A DNA stretch of 11,361 nt from Euperipatoides rowelli (Eukaryota > Onychophora > Udeonychophora > Euonychophora > Peripatopsidae), in NCBI GenBank assembly GCA_003024985.2, contig PXIH01S0012313.1. The stretch is one strand, 5' to 3'. Position numbers and translations under genes: made by a program. Every line of letters begins with the position of its first letter. Position 1 is the stretch's first letter. Below are positions 1-7,538 of this stretch, piece by piece. The notes below the pieces were generated by a model. The model saw only the letters and a list, made by a program, of their open reading frames with translations, had not been told where the DNA came from and did not search any database.

Positions 1-947
1 CAACATGAGGTGATCACTGAATTCATTGGCTAGCAGTAAATTGTTTAAAATGTGTTGATTATTGGACAACACGTGATCAATACAAGTAGTAGAATCTCCC
101 GTTATTCTAGTTGGAAATAAGCAATGCTGAAATAAGGAAAAATCATCTAATAGGTTTTTATATTTTAATGAAACAATGGAATTTGATAGAAAATCAATGT
201 TAAAATCTCCTATAATCAGCGTATCATAAGGCAAAGATTGTATAAAAGTCCAGAGATCACCTAAATCACAAAGGAATTTGGATGAGCCGGGAGGTCGGTA
301 TAGCAATATCAAAATAATTGGGCTTCCCACTGTAGTATTAATTTTTATTCCCAACGACTCAAAAGATTCATAATTTGGAATATCAGCCACAATATCTGAT
401 TTTATGTCATCTGAAATAAAAAAAGGTGCCCTCCACCTTTTGATCCGTTGGATCTGTCTTTTCTATAAATTGTATAGCGAGGTATAGAAATCAAGTCATT
501 AGATATGGATGGCTCAAGCCAAGATTCTGCAATTGCGAATGCACCAGGTTTTTTTATTTCCATAAAGTGAGTTAATTCTTCCATCTTAGTACATACACTT
601 CTTATGTTGTTGTAACACAACCAAGTATTTTTAATGAACTTTCCTTCCGTTATTGCTGATAGATTTAATTCATTATTATCTAATATATTATGTAAAGGCT
701 TTGAATGTATAACGTTGACTGCTAGATCGCCAACATTAGTACCAGAGTATTCAGGAAGTGTATTAAACAAACAATTAGTGCATAAATGATNAAAAGGTTT
801 ATTAGACTCACGTAAATTTCCATAAATTTTGCCAGGAAATCTATCGCATTTTATGTGTAACCAGGATTTACAACTATCGCATGATATGGCCCTGTGGTTC
901 TTAGCTACTGGCCTCAAGCAGATCGAGCATGGGTTTTTAATGGGCAT
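1..947 (-). pseudogene. Non-LTR retrotransposon ORF, PHD finger plus APE-type endonuclease, frameshifted and cut by the window edge
   Basis: Seen: translation starts at an ATG at 945-947, with an in-frame TAA two codons upstream, so the start is well defined. Residues 7-59 have C7, C10, C23, C26, H31, C34, C56 and C59, a C4HC3 PHD-type zinc finger (residue 53 is unknown because of the N at 791). From about residue 112 an endonuclease/exonuclease/phosphatase domain follows: YNNIRS (113-114 give the metal-site Asn), ESWL (Glu141) and a GGG turn at 171-173. The frame then breaks in the A7 run at 418-424 and stops at TAA 402-404. In the next frame the domain continues without a stop to the window edge: YRPPG (286-300), GDFNID (193-210), a DST..IDHVLSN stretch (61-96) and the catalytic SDH (10-18). 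Known: such endonucleases nick target DNA for target-primed reverse transcription in Jockey/CR1-like elements. Inferred: the reverse transcriptase lies beyond base 1. The clade is not determined. The copy is inactive unless the frameshift is a sequencing error. Confidence 0.95.
418..424 (-). other. Frameshift site in a homopolymer (A7 on plus, T7 on the coding strand)
   Basis: The first frame runs into a stop 14 bases past this run. Adding one base (or removing two) in the run joins the GGGHLF part to the downstream frame, which stays open for about 135 codons and carries the rest of the endonuclease motifs. A homopolymer length error in the assembly and a real inactivating indel look the same from sequence alone. 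Confidence 0.85.
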
Positions 948-1289
948 ATTTTAATGAAATACAGATATACAATTGATATATCTTGCACCAGATATAAAAG
1001 TTCAAGAATAACTTAGCAGCATTTTGACACGCAGTCTCAAAGACATCAAAGAACCGTATATCACTAGTGAGCATGTGGATTTGAGTCCTCGAATTAGGTA
1101 GCCTATACGTTGTAGACTGAATCCCTTGAAATCACTTCTTCTGATATGCATCCAAGATTACTTGTTTTCATAGTATACCAAGATGATAATATAATTACAA
1201 TATTTGTATATAAATCCAAATTATAAAATTATTTGACGNGAAATCCCGACATATATTAGAAATGCAAAATCCATGAAATCTTTTAGAGA
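948..1289. other. No gene seen; possible 5' UTR of the retrotransposon, then AT-rich DNA
   Basis: The bases up to roughly 1100-1200 could be 5' UTR of the minus-strand retrotransposon, but nothing in the sequence fixes a boundary. There is one ambiguous base at 1239. I see no RNA gene or ORF here. Confidence 0.4.
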
Positions 1290-1470
1290 TCAATACTCTA
1301 GATTTCTATTTACTAAAGTGTATTGATTGATTTTTCTATTTAATTGTATTTTAAATTTTATTTAAGTTTGTATAAATACTTTAATATATTTCTGCACCGA
1401 CTCGGGATCAGGAAGAACACGATCTCCCATAGATTATGATTTGATCCCTAAATAAATAACCTTAACCTTA
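1290..1470 (+). mobile_element. Probable 3' UTR and tail of a non-LTR retrotransposon, plus strand
   Basis: Seen: a stem of GGGATCA (1404-1410) with TGATCCC (1442-1448) encloses a nested imperfect stem, GGAAGA with TCTCCC (1411-1416 and 1423-1428). Downstream comes AATAAATAA and a short tail of two AACCTT-like units ending near 1470. Known: Jockey/CR1-like elements often end in a compact stem-loop followed by a short A-rich or microsatellite tail. Inferred: this is the 3' end of a strongly 5'-truncated element in the orientation opposite to the ORF at 1-947. The left limit is a guess. Confidence 0.4.
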
Positions 1471-1498
1471 TAGTGGCTGTATTATTACAGCCACTATA
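1469..1498. repeat. Perfect hairpin, 13-bp stem and 4-base loop
   Basis: TATAGTGGCTGTA at 1469-1481 is the exact reverse complement of 1486-1498, with TTAT as the loop. It begins right at the end of the AACCTT tail of the upstream retrotransposon-like sequence. I see no T-run that would suggest a terminator and no reason to call an RNA gene. It could be the remnant of a palindromic mobile element. Confidence 0.85.
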
Positions 1499-1560
1499 CG
1501 ACTTCAATGGCTTACCTTGTCATTCAGCGCCATTTTCTTTTGTTTCTAAGATGACAATCT

Positions 1561-1577
1561 TATCCCCCCCTCCCCCC
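1561..1577. repeat. Pyrimidine tract, C7-T-C6
   Basis: Bases 1564-1577 are C7, T, C6, a low-complexity tract. It lies about 90 bp outside the hAT-type element that starts at 1664 and is not part of it. Confidence 0.8.
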
Positions 1578-1655
1578 ATCCTTATCATCTAGGCTGGCTC
1601 AAATGTAAGTCAATATCTAAAGTATGGTACTCTTAATTAGATTATAAAAACAACT

Positions 1656-1663
1656 GTTTAATT
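1656..1663. repeat. Left 8-bp target site duplication, GTTTAATT
   Basis: Identical to 2070-2077. The two copies directly flank the terminal inverted repeats of the element at 1664-2069. Eight bases is the usual target duplication of the hAT superfamily. Confidence 0.85.
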
Positions 1664-2069
1664 CAGTGCTGGATCTAGGGGGAGGAGGGGACAAGATGGG
1701 GCAAATGACCCTGTCATCACATCAGGGGGGGGGGCAACAAAATGGGCCTTAATGTTAAAAAATTATACAAACTGTATTAAGTTTTTTATATTAAGAAATA
1801 AACCTGTGTGGTCAAGGGCGCTTAAAACCAAAAATGAATGTAGTTAATATAAACTAACGATTAATGTTTATCAAATTGTCATACAAAAAAAAAAAAGCTT
1901 CTCAAATTGTTTACATTTGAATTAATGGATACCAAAACATCCATACAACAACAACAACAATAAAAAAAAAAGCTTATCAAAATTTTTTGTTTGTAAGAAC
2001 ATCCACATAAATTTGGGGCATCAGAAGCCAACTTTGCCACCCAAACAAAAATGTCTAGATCCACCATTG
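1664..2069. mobile_element. Non-autonomous hAT-type element (MITE-like, 406 bp)
   Basis: Seen: the left end CAGTGCTGGATCTAGG and the reverse complement of the right end, CAATGGTGGATCTAGA, match at 13 of 16 positions, including an unbroken TGGATCTAG. A perfect 8-bp direct duplication GTTTAATT flanks the element at 1656-1663 and 2070-2077. The interior has a G10 run at 1725-1734, two A-runs each followed by AGCTT (around 1885-1900 and 1962-1975), and a (CAA)5 tract at 1946-1960. No transposase is encoded; the 62-residue minus-strand ORF inside is poly-Phe/Cys read from A-runs and CAA repeats. Known: short inverted repeats starting CA(G/A)TG with an 8-bp duplication are typical of hAT elements. 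It would need a transposase supplied in trans. Confidence 0.85.
1946..1960 (+). repeat. Microsatellite (CAA)5
   Basis: Five perfect CAA units inside the hAT-type element, followed after one T by an A9 run and AGCTT. An earlier A-run plus AGCTT lies about 75 bp upstream, so the interior may include a small duplication. Confidence 0.85.
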
Positions 2070-2077
2070 GTTTAATT
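2070..2077. repeat. Right 8-bp target site duplication, GTTTAATT
   Basis: Exact copy of 1656-1663, immediately outside the right terminal inverted repeat of the 406-bp hAT-type element. Confidence 0.85.
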
Positions 2078-2196
2078 TAGAAATGAATAAACACTTGATA
2101 ACTAGATGAGAGATGACAGAAATTCAAAAGCGGCTCAACAAAACTCTTTTATTTTCTTTTACGTAAAATTGTAAAATGAAATTAATATGCAAAAAA

Positions 2197-2346
2197 GAAC
2201 TTTAGTTCATGTTCATTTTAAAATGAACTTGAACTAAAATAGTTATTTTTTTGAAAAATGAACTTGAACTTGAGCAAGTTCCTTTTTTGAAGATGAACTT
2301 AGAACTTCAACTTGCTCTTTTTTAAAATAAACTTTTCCGATCACTG
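2197..2346. mobile_element. One end of a different hAT-like element with TGAAC-rich subterminal palindromes
   Basis: Seen: the right edge is CCGATCACTG (2337-2346), which on the minus strand reads CAGTGATCGG, a hAT-type terminus. Inward from it are repeated TGAAC/GTTCA words: a near-perfect palindrome at 2201-2238 (19-bp arms, one mismatch, no loop), AACTTG-AG-CAAGTT at 2267-2280, and a 9-bp inverted pair GAGCAAGTT (2272-2280) with AACTTGCTC (2309-2317). Known: hAT ends often carry many short subterminal repeats on both strands that bind transposase. I found no matching left end with CTGTTTAG (the candidate target duplication at 2347-2354), so this may be a truncated end. The superfamily call is inference from the terminus and repeat style. 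Confidence 0.5.
2201..2238. repeat. 38-bp near-perfect palindrome
   Basis: Bases 2201-2219 and 2220-2238 are reverse complements except for one position (base 10 of the arm), with no spacer. They contain the GTTCA/TGAAC words that recur in the flanking 100 bases. Confidence 0.85.
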
Positions 2347-2365
2347 CTGTTTAGTAGTTCAATAA

Positions 2366-2430
2366 TTTAACAACTGGTACAGACGTGTACCAATATTTTA
2401 ACAACCAGTATGGCTGTACCGGTGTGTACC
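2366..2430. repeat. Two diverged copies of a GTGTACC-containing repeat
   Basis: TTTAACAACTGGTACAG (from 2366) and TTTAACAACCAGTATGG (from 2397) begin two copies of a unit that ends in GTGTACC (2385-2391 and 2424-2430). The first copy contains a 6-bp-stem hairpin, GGTACA-GACG-TGTACC at 2376-2391. This pattern resembles subterminal repeats of DNA transposons, but I see no terminus to assign it to. Confidence 0.55.
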
Positions 2431-2435
2431 ATCTG

Positions 2436-3369
2436 ATATAAGTAGGCTACTGTGTGAGATAAAAGTTAAATGAAATAAATTAATCTTGACTGATTTAGAT
2501 TATGCAAGATCATAGAATAACCTAAATCATTAGAGCCCAAATAGGTGAAACATTCAGTAAATTATTTAACAGATTGATATGCTCTTCTAAGGATTGAATC
2601 AGAGGAGTAGTAAACATTTTTATTATTTAGTGTAAATAAAACCCAATCATCTCTTGGTTATAATTATTAAAATCAAATTCGATATAATTTCTATTTTAAT
2701 GATGGATTACCAGCATCTTCTTTATCTAAACCACAGACAAGGCAAATGGATGGTCATGAGGTTAAACCGACATGTGGATAGACAGGTGCTTAAATGGACA
2801 GATTGAGAACAGACAGACAAACAAATAGATAGATATGGCTGATAAATTATCCCACTAAATTCAAAGTGAAGGGAGAAAATATTGAAAATCAATCATCATG
2901 TTCCTTATACAAATTACCAAATCTAATATTTGCATTATGCAGTAGATTAATGATAGTTGAACAAAACATTATTTATAATTCTGAATTTATGAACTTTTAT
3001 AAAGACATTCCATAAAAATTATTGATTATTGTTGAAGTTAATCACTAAGAATTAAAAAAGAATAGAAATACTTGGATGAAGCAATTGTCTCATGCAAAAA
3101 TAAAACATTCTGTCATAATGCCTATGTCCTGACCCACTTACATTTAGTATGATTGGTCATGAATATCAATAAGGGATATAAATTTAAATGTTCCCAATGG
3201 TAAAATAATGATTTAATCACAATTCAAATATATTATTCATNTTTTTTTTTTGCCTATTTGAAAATTTAGTTTCTTATATAGCACATATGATAATCATAAA
3301 AATAAATTTAAGTAAGTCATTTTATTAAAATCTTTAATCTATAGACATTGAAAATACTAGATATTTTAA
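2436..3369. other. AT-rich intergenic DNA, no gene seen
   Basis: A short patch near 2790-2836 is enriched in GACA and GATA words, a degraded tetranucleotide repeat. There is one ambiguous base at 3241, followed by a T-run. No ORF of note, RNA gene or element end was found. Confidence 0.6.
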
Positions 3370-3390
3370 TCTCTATATTAAATTCTATAA

Positions 3391-4130
3391 GGTTTTTTTA
3401 CCATTCGATCTGTTTTGAGAGAACGGCTTGACACAAAAATATGATTGAGATATCAATAGAAAAGTCTTACTCTCTTTCTATGTGTCATCACAGGTCAAAA
3501 ATGACATTCGGGCCAGGGTTGGGGAAAGGGCAAAAAACCGTAGGGTTTTTTACCGTTCGATCTATTTTGAGAAAACAAATCGACGGAAAAATATGAGGGA
3601 GGTATCAACAGAAAAATCTTACCATCTATATGTCTCATCACAGGCCAAAAATGACTTAGGACCAATGGGAAGGGGGCGCAAATCATGTTGGGTTTTTTAC
3701 TTTTGAAGTAATTTGAGACAATGGGTGATGTAAAAATATGAGTGAGGTATCAAAAGAAAGCTCTTACCATCTATATGACTCATCGCAGGTTAAAAATGAC
3801 ATTCGGCCCATGGTGGGGAAGAGGCCCATGAACCATGTAGGATTTTTGACAGTTCGATCTAATTTGAGAGAACAGGTCAACGTAAAAATATGAATGAGGT
3901 ATCAAAAGAAAGCTCTTACCATCTCTATGTCTCATCACAGGTGAAATATGACATTTGGCCCATGGTGGTGGAGGGGGGGACCATGTAGGTTTTTTGATTG
4001 TTCGATCTAATTTGAAAGAACGGGTTGATGTGAAAATATGAATGAGGTATCAAAACAAAGCTCTTAATGAGATTGGGCCAATGGGGGGAGGGCAATTGGG
4101 TGGAAATGGTGGGGGACACAAACCATGTAG
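3391..4130 (+). repeat. Tandem array, five units of about 148 bp
   Basis: Units begin with GGTTTTTTA or a close variant at 3391, 3544, 3691, 3840 and 3988, giving lengths 153, 147, 149, 148 and 143. A partial sixth start is seen at 4131. Shared blocks in order are TTCGATCT near the start, then AAAAATATGA, GAGGTATCAA and AGCTCTTACC in the middle, then CTCATCACAGG, AAAAATGACATT, a G-rich GGCCCATGG stretch and CATGTAGG at the end. Unit 5 has lost part of the middle block. Units 3 and 4 look closest to each other. The ORFs predicted on both strands here repeat the same peptide because of the array and are not taken as genes. Confidence 0.9.
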
Positions 4131-4180
4131 GGTTTTATAAGGATTTTTTTAGGGGGGAGGGAAATGACCCGATAATGAAC

Positions 4181-4209
4181 ACCCAGGCAATGCTGGGTAC
4201 TAAGCTAGT
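4181..4209 (+). other. Helitron-like 3' terminus: hairpin plus CTAGT
   Basis: The hairpin ACCCAG/CTGGGT is followed six bases later by CTAGT. Known: this arrangement acts as the stop signal for rolling-circle transposition. The T at 4210 fits the T of the A/T target. Confidence 0.8.
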
Positions 4210-4599
4210 TAGTTAATTCTAAATAATAAAAAATGGCTGTTATATGCTAATTATTCTAATACTTAATTTTATCATAATAACAATTTTTTTCAGCATAATA
4301 AACTTAGCAGGTAAGACTAATTTTTTTTAAAATTGTGTATATTTATTCATCTGTTCTTCATCTTTAACTTTATAAAAAATATTTGATAAAAGCCCTATTT
4401 AAAATGGTCATTATGATAATTAACGACATGGAGAAGTTATTAGCTATTAGGTATGGATCACTTTGAAAAAATATATTTGTTAATAAAATAAAATAAACAT
4501 TTGCTAAGAGAAGCAAATTCATTTAGACTAGTTTTTAATGCAAAAAAATAAACTTTTTTCCCCAATGCATTTTAGTTGAGACTACTGTGTTTGCTCTTT
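4210..4599. other. AT-rich DNA, no gene seen
   Basis: Flank of the Helitron-like element. It has scattered A and T runs, but no ORF, RNA gene or element terminus that I can support. Confidence 0.6.
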
Positions 4600-5160
4600 G
4601 ATGAGAAATCTCTACTTATCATTATCTAAATGTAGACAGAGCTAATAGATTAATTCAGGAAAATAAAGTTTTTCAGTTTATATTTTCATTTTACTAATGA
4701 CAAACATTCAAAAAGAGAAGTAGAAGTTATTTTCTTATTTCAAAACTGCATTTATTACAAGCCAGAATTACTGCCAATCATTTCCCCTAAACTTATAATA
4801 GTGAAAAGTTTGATTCTGTTTACTGAGGAGAAAAGAAAACAAAAGGTATTCAATTAATGTAGCAGAAGTATTTTTTTATTATAAGAAAATGTTACTTATT
4901 AAAAATCAATACTGCTACTGCCTATCACTTCTGTCTAAACCAATATATATATAATCAGATTAATAAAGATTTTTTCATTGTCTTTATCGAGGAGAAGAAA
5001 ATACATCAGCTGTTTACTTACTATAGCTAAATTTTATTTCTTTTTACTACAAGGCACCCCTTTTTACAAACCAGAACTGCTGCCAATTTTTTCCTTTAAA
5101 CTAATCATAATGATAAACATTTTCCCCTAACTGTTAATCAGATAATTAAAACATTATGCT
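4600..5160 (+). repeat. Old, strongly diverged tandem repeat, about 150-bp period
   Basis: Aligned by eye. ACTGCC followed by a pyrimidine-rich stretch and TAAAC occurs at about 4770, 4917 and 5079. GAGGAGAA occurs at about 4825 and 4989 (TTTACTGAGGAGAA and TTTATCGAGGAGAA). TTATTACAAGCCAGAA at about 4752 matches TTTTACAAACCAGAA at about 5062. GTAGAAGTTATTTTCTTATT near 4720 matches GTAGCAGAAGTATTTTTTTATT near 4859. A further, weaker copy is suggested between 4600 and 4740. Spacings between copies are roughly 147 and 162 bases. Divergence is high and indels are common. Confidence 0.55.
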
Positions 5161-6347
5161 TCAAATTTGATGATTTTGCTTCAGCTTTCCTCACAGATTT
5201 TTTTTAAACAAAGGTAAAAAAATAAAATTAATCATAAGCTTTCATGCTACAACAATCTTGAAAGATGAGTAAATGGTGTTGTAGATATCTCTCCTGACAA
5301 TATTTGCTCACATGTATACCACATTATTTCAAAGAATTGCAGCATAAATAGATCAATAGTAGTAATATTGAATTCATTGTATTCTAAATCGTATTAATTA
5401 AATCATATAAATGGAGAACTACATAATATATAATACCAAAGTGTTAATGGTCAAGATTTGGAAAAATATCATTTGTGGATTTATCTAATTATAATTTTTA
5501 ATGTTTATTCAATGCCTGTGTCTTCACAAATTTTCGAATAAACAAACTGTATGGATTGGAAGGGTGGAGGGCTTTGTGCTAATAATCTGCCATAGCTTTT
5601 AAAAAACATGCTAAAATGACTAAAAAAAAGTATTGTTTCTTTGCATGGGTGGGTGCATTTAAAAGTTGCTGTGTACATGCTTTTTTTATGTATTTAAATT
5701 TATTTAAATAATAATTAAAAAAAAATCCTAATTCCTTTATAAATATTGTTTTCTCTGCTTTATAAATTCTATATTTTTTTTAATGAAACTTTAGTTCTCA
5801 ACAAATAAGTATTTTTCTTCCTATACGCTTCTATTTATACATCCATGCTTTGAATTACAGTTACTGGAGTATAGAAATATTTACATAAAAATTGTGCATG
5901 AGCAAGCCCCCACCCCCACCCACCCTTATCCATGGAATGTATCATTCACTTTTACACGTGTGCCCTTTTTGCTTTATCTTGCTATAGCAGTGCATAAACC
6001 TTGTTGTATTTTTTAAGTAAATGGGAAAAAATGCCTTTATTATCAATTCAAGTATGATGATGAATCAAATACAAGGTGTTTAAGACGCAAGCAAAAGTTT
6101 ATTCATGAAACTGAATAGTTAATAAATTTGCTTTTAATTCAAATTTTTTTGTAGAATTTTATTTGTTTGAGAGAAAATGAGGGAAATTCACTCGGGGGCA
6201 CAATAGCTCATTGACGATGCTGTCCAAGACATAGTAAAATAGGGGGTGGGGGTGGTACAATTGATCAGCATGTTATATATTATTTATTTATATGTAGCTT
6301 TCAAGATATAATTTTTTGATGAAAATAACTACTAAAAAAAGTTTTGT
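5161..6347. other. AT-rich intergenic DNA, no gene seen
   Basis: It contains a short stem (CTACAACA 5247-5254 with TGTTGTAG 5277-5284), a C-rich tract near 5907-5925 and a G-rich tract near 6241-6255. No ORF, RNA gene or element end was recognised. Confidence 0.6.
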
Positions 6348-6348
6348 G

Positions 6349-6414
6349 TTTTTTTTTTTTTTTTTAAAATTCCTGGTGATGGTTTTTCACAAATAAAATA
6401 ATAAATAAATAAAA
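6349..6414. repeat. Poly-T run followed by an (AAAT)-like simple repeat
   Basis: T17 at 6349-6365. From 6391 to 6414 the sequence is a degenerate AAATAAAATAATAAAT tract, followed by three CCTG-type words. Low complexity only. Confidence 0.8.
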
Positions 6415-7538
6415 ACCTGCCTGCCTGGTTATTTTGGGGGCCCTAACTGGATGAGAAACAAGACTTTTTTTTAGCGACATAATAAGAACTGAAGCTGTAA
6501 GCTTGTGCCTGCAATCCAACCCAGTTTGTTATACAGAAACTTGCTAATAGATATTTCCTCTTTCTTCATGCTCAGAAAGTGAACCTAAATAACAAAACAT
6601 GTTAAGTGGAAAAGACAAGCCTTTCTGGACCATATAAATCTGTACATGTCCTTTTATTCTTTCAATAAAGTACAAATCATAGGATTTAAAAGTTAAATTT
6701 GACATTTTATTTTTTTTATTTTTCTAAATAGTTGTTTTATTAAAATTAAGTAATTCATTAAACCTTTAATCGGAATAAATTTTTCAGCTAATCATAATAG
6801 ATCTATGACATGTCATTATACTTTTTATAAAAGGCTATAAATATTTCAAGCATGTGGGAGGCATTATCCATAGAGATGAAAGGGTTATATTTTTCTTGTC
6901 TGAATTCATTTGAATATTTTTATCAATGACTGCTAGAAATATTTAAATGAAGCAATTATAATATATTACTTCTTTCATTTTAAAAATTGATTTTAATAAT
7001 TGAAAGATGAGTTAAAAAAATGGAATGCTTATTTATTCTTTAGATGTTCTTTTCGGTGAAAAAAAGTCGATTCCTTTTTTATACTTCTTTTTTTTTTTAG
7101 AACTTCTGATGAAATACTTGAATATTAAAAGTATTATTTAAATATGTAAAATGGCAAACATTTTTAAGAATTCCATTATTAAAAAATGTAAACTGAGAGA
7201 TACCATATGTGTCAGTTTTTTAATAATTAGTGATGTTTTCGATTGATCTATTTTAATATATTTATATAGCATTACTATGGTAAAACTTGCAGCTGTTAGT
7301 TTGGCAGTTAAAAGGATTCTCTTTATTTAAACAACATCAAAGCATGACTGTTATCTCCCCCTCCACCATAAAGAAATCCACATCAATAAATCCACAACTG
7401 ATATTTTATTAATAATAGTTTGTTTTTACTCCTTATTGGAAATAAAGGATTCTTCGGTAATCATTATAGAGTCAGGTCTAAACAATTAAAATTTAGACGT
7501 TTTTCCTTTTTCCTATTAAAAAATTAATTCAGGAATTT
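6415..7538. other. AT-rich intergenic DNA, no gene seen
   Basis: Dominated by A/T runs, including a T-run near 7088-7100 and AATAAA words without a gene to serve. No coding, RNA or mobile feature is supported. Confidence 0.6.

Larger units (their letters stand above)
1..960 (-). mobile_element. 5' portion of a non-LTR (LINE-type) retrotransposon
   Basis: This is the element carrying the PHD/endonuclease ORF. Its sense strand is minus, so its 5' side is at the higher coordinates. The 5' boundary cannot be placed exactly: sequence just upstream of the ATG (948 to about 1250) has no coding potential I can see and may be 5' UTR or flank. No target site duplication can be tested, because the other end is outside the window. 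Every endonuclease signature residue I can check is intact, so the copy is probably not very old. Confidence 0.85.
3370..4209 (+). mobile_element. Helitron-like non-autonomous transposon with an internal minisatellite (840 bp)
   Basis: Seen: the 3' end has a 6-bp-stem hairpin (ACCCAG 4181-4186, CTGGGT 4193-4198, 6-base loop), six bases, then CTAGT at 4205-4209, followed by T at 4210. The proposed 5' end TCTCTATATTA starts at 3370 and is preceded by A at 3369. There are no terminal inverted repeats and no target duplication. The interior is an array of five units of about 148 bp plus a G-rich 3' segment. Known: Helitrons have 5'-TC and 3'-CTRRT ends with a short hairpin about 10 bases before the 3' terminus, insert between A and T, and move by a rolling-circle mechanism using a RepHel protein; non-autonomous copies in invertebrates often carry tandem repeats. 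No RepHel is encoded here. The 3' end is firm; the 5' end is less certain. Confidence 0.75.

Noticed and set aside
1879-2067. 62-codon minus-strand ORF
   Set aside because: It lies inside the 406-bp hAT-type element and is mostly Phe and Cys encoded by A-runs and CAA repeats read in reverse.
1656-2354. A single larger hAT element from 1664 to 2346
   Set aside because: The flanks GTTTAATT (left) and CTGTTTAG (right) do not match, while 1664-2069 has a perfect 8-bp duplication of its own.
3482-3706. 74-codon plus-strand ORF and the overlapping minus-strand ORFs at 3495-3686 and 3925-4119
   Set aside because: All read through the 148-bp tandem units. Unit lengths (153, 147, 149, 148, 143) do not keep a frame across the array, so a repeat protein is unlikely.
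3391-4130. CRISPR array
   Set aside because: The units are long, diverged tandem repeats without unique spacers, in eukaryotic DNA and bounded by Helitron-type ends.
5247-5284. microRNA-like stem, CTACAACA with TGTTGTAG
   Set aside because: The paired stem is only 8 bp with a 22-base loop, too short for a microRNA precursor and expected by chance in this length of sequence.
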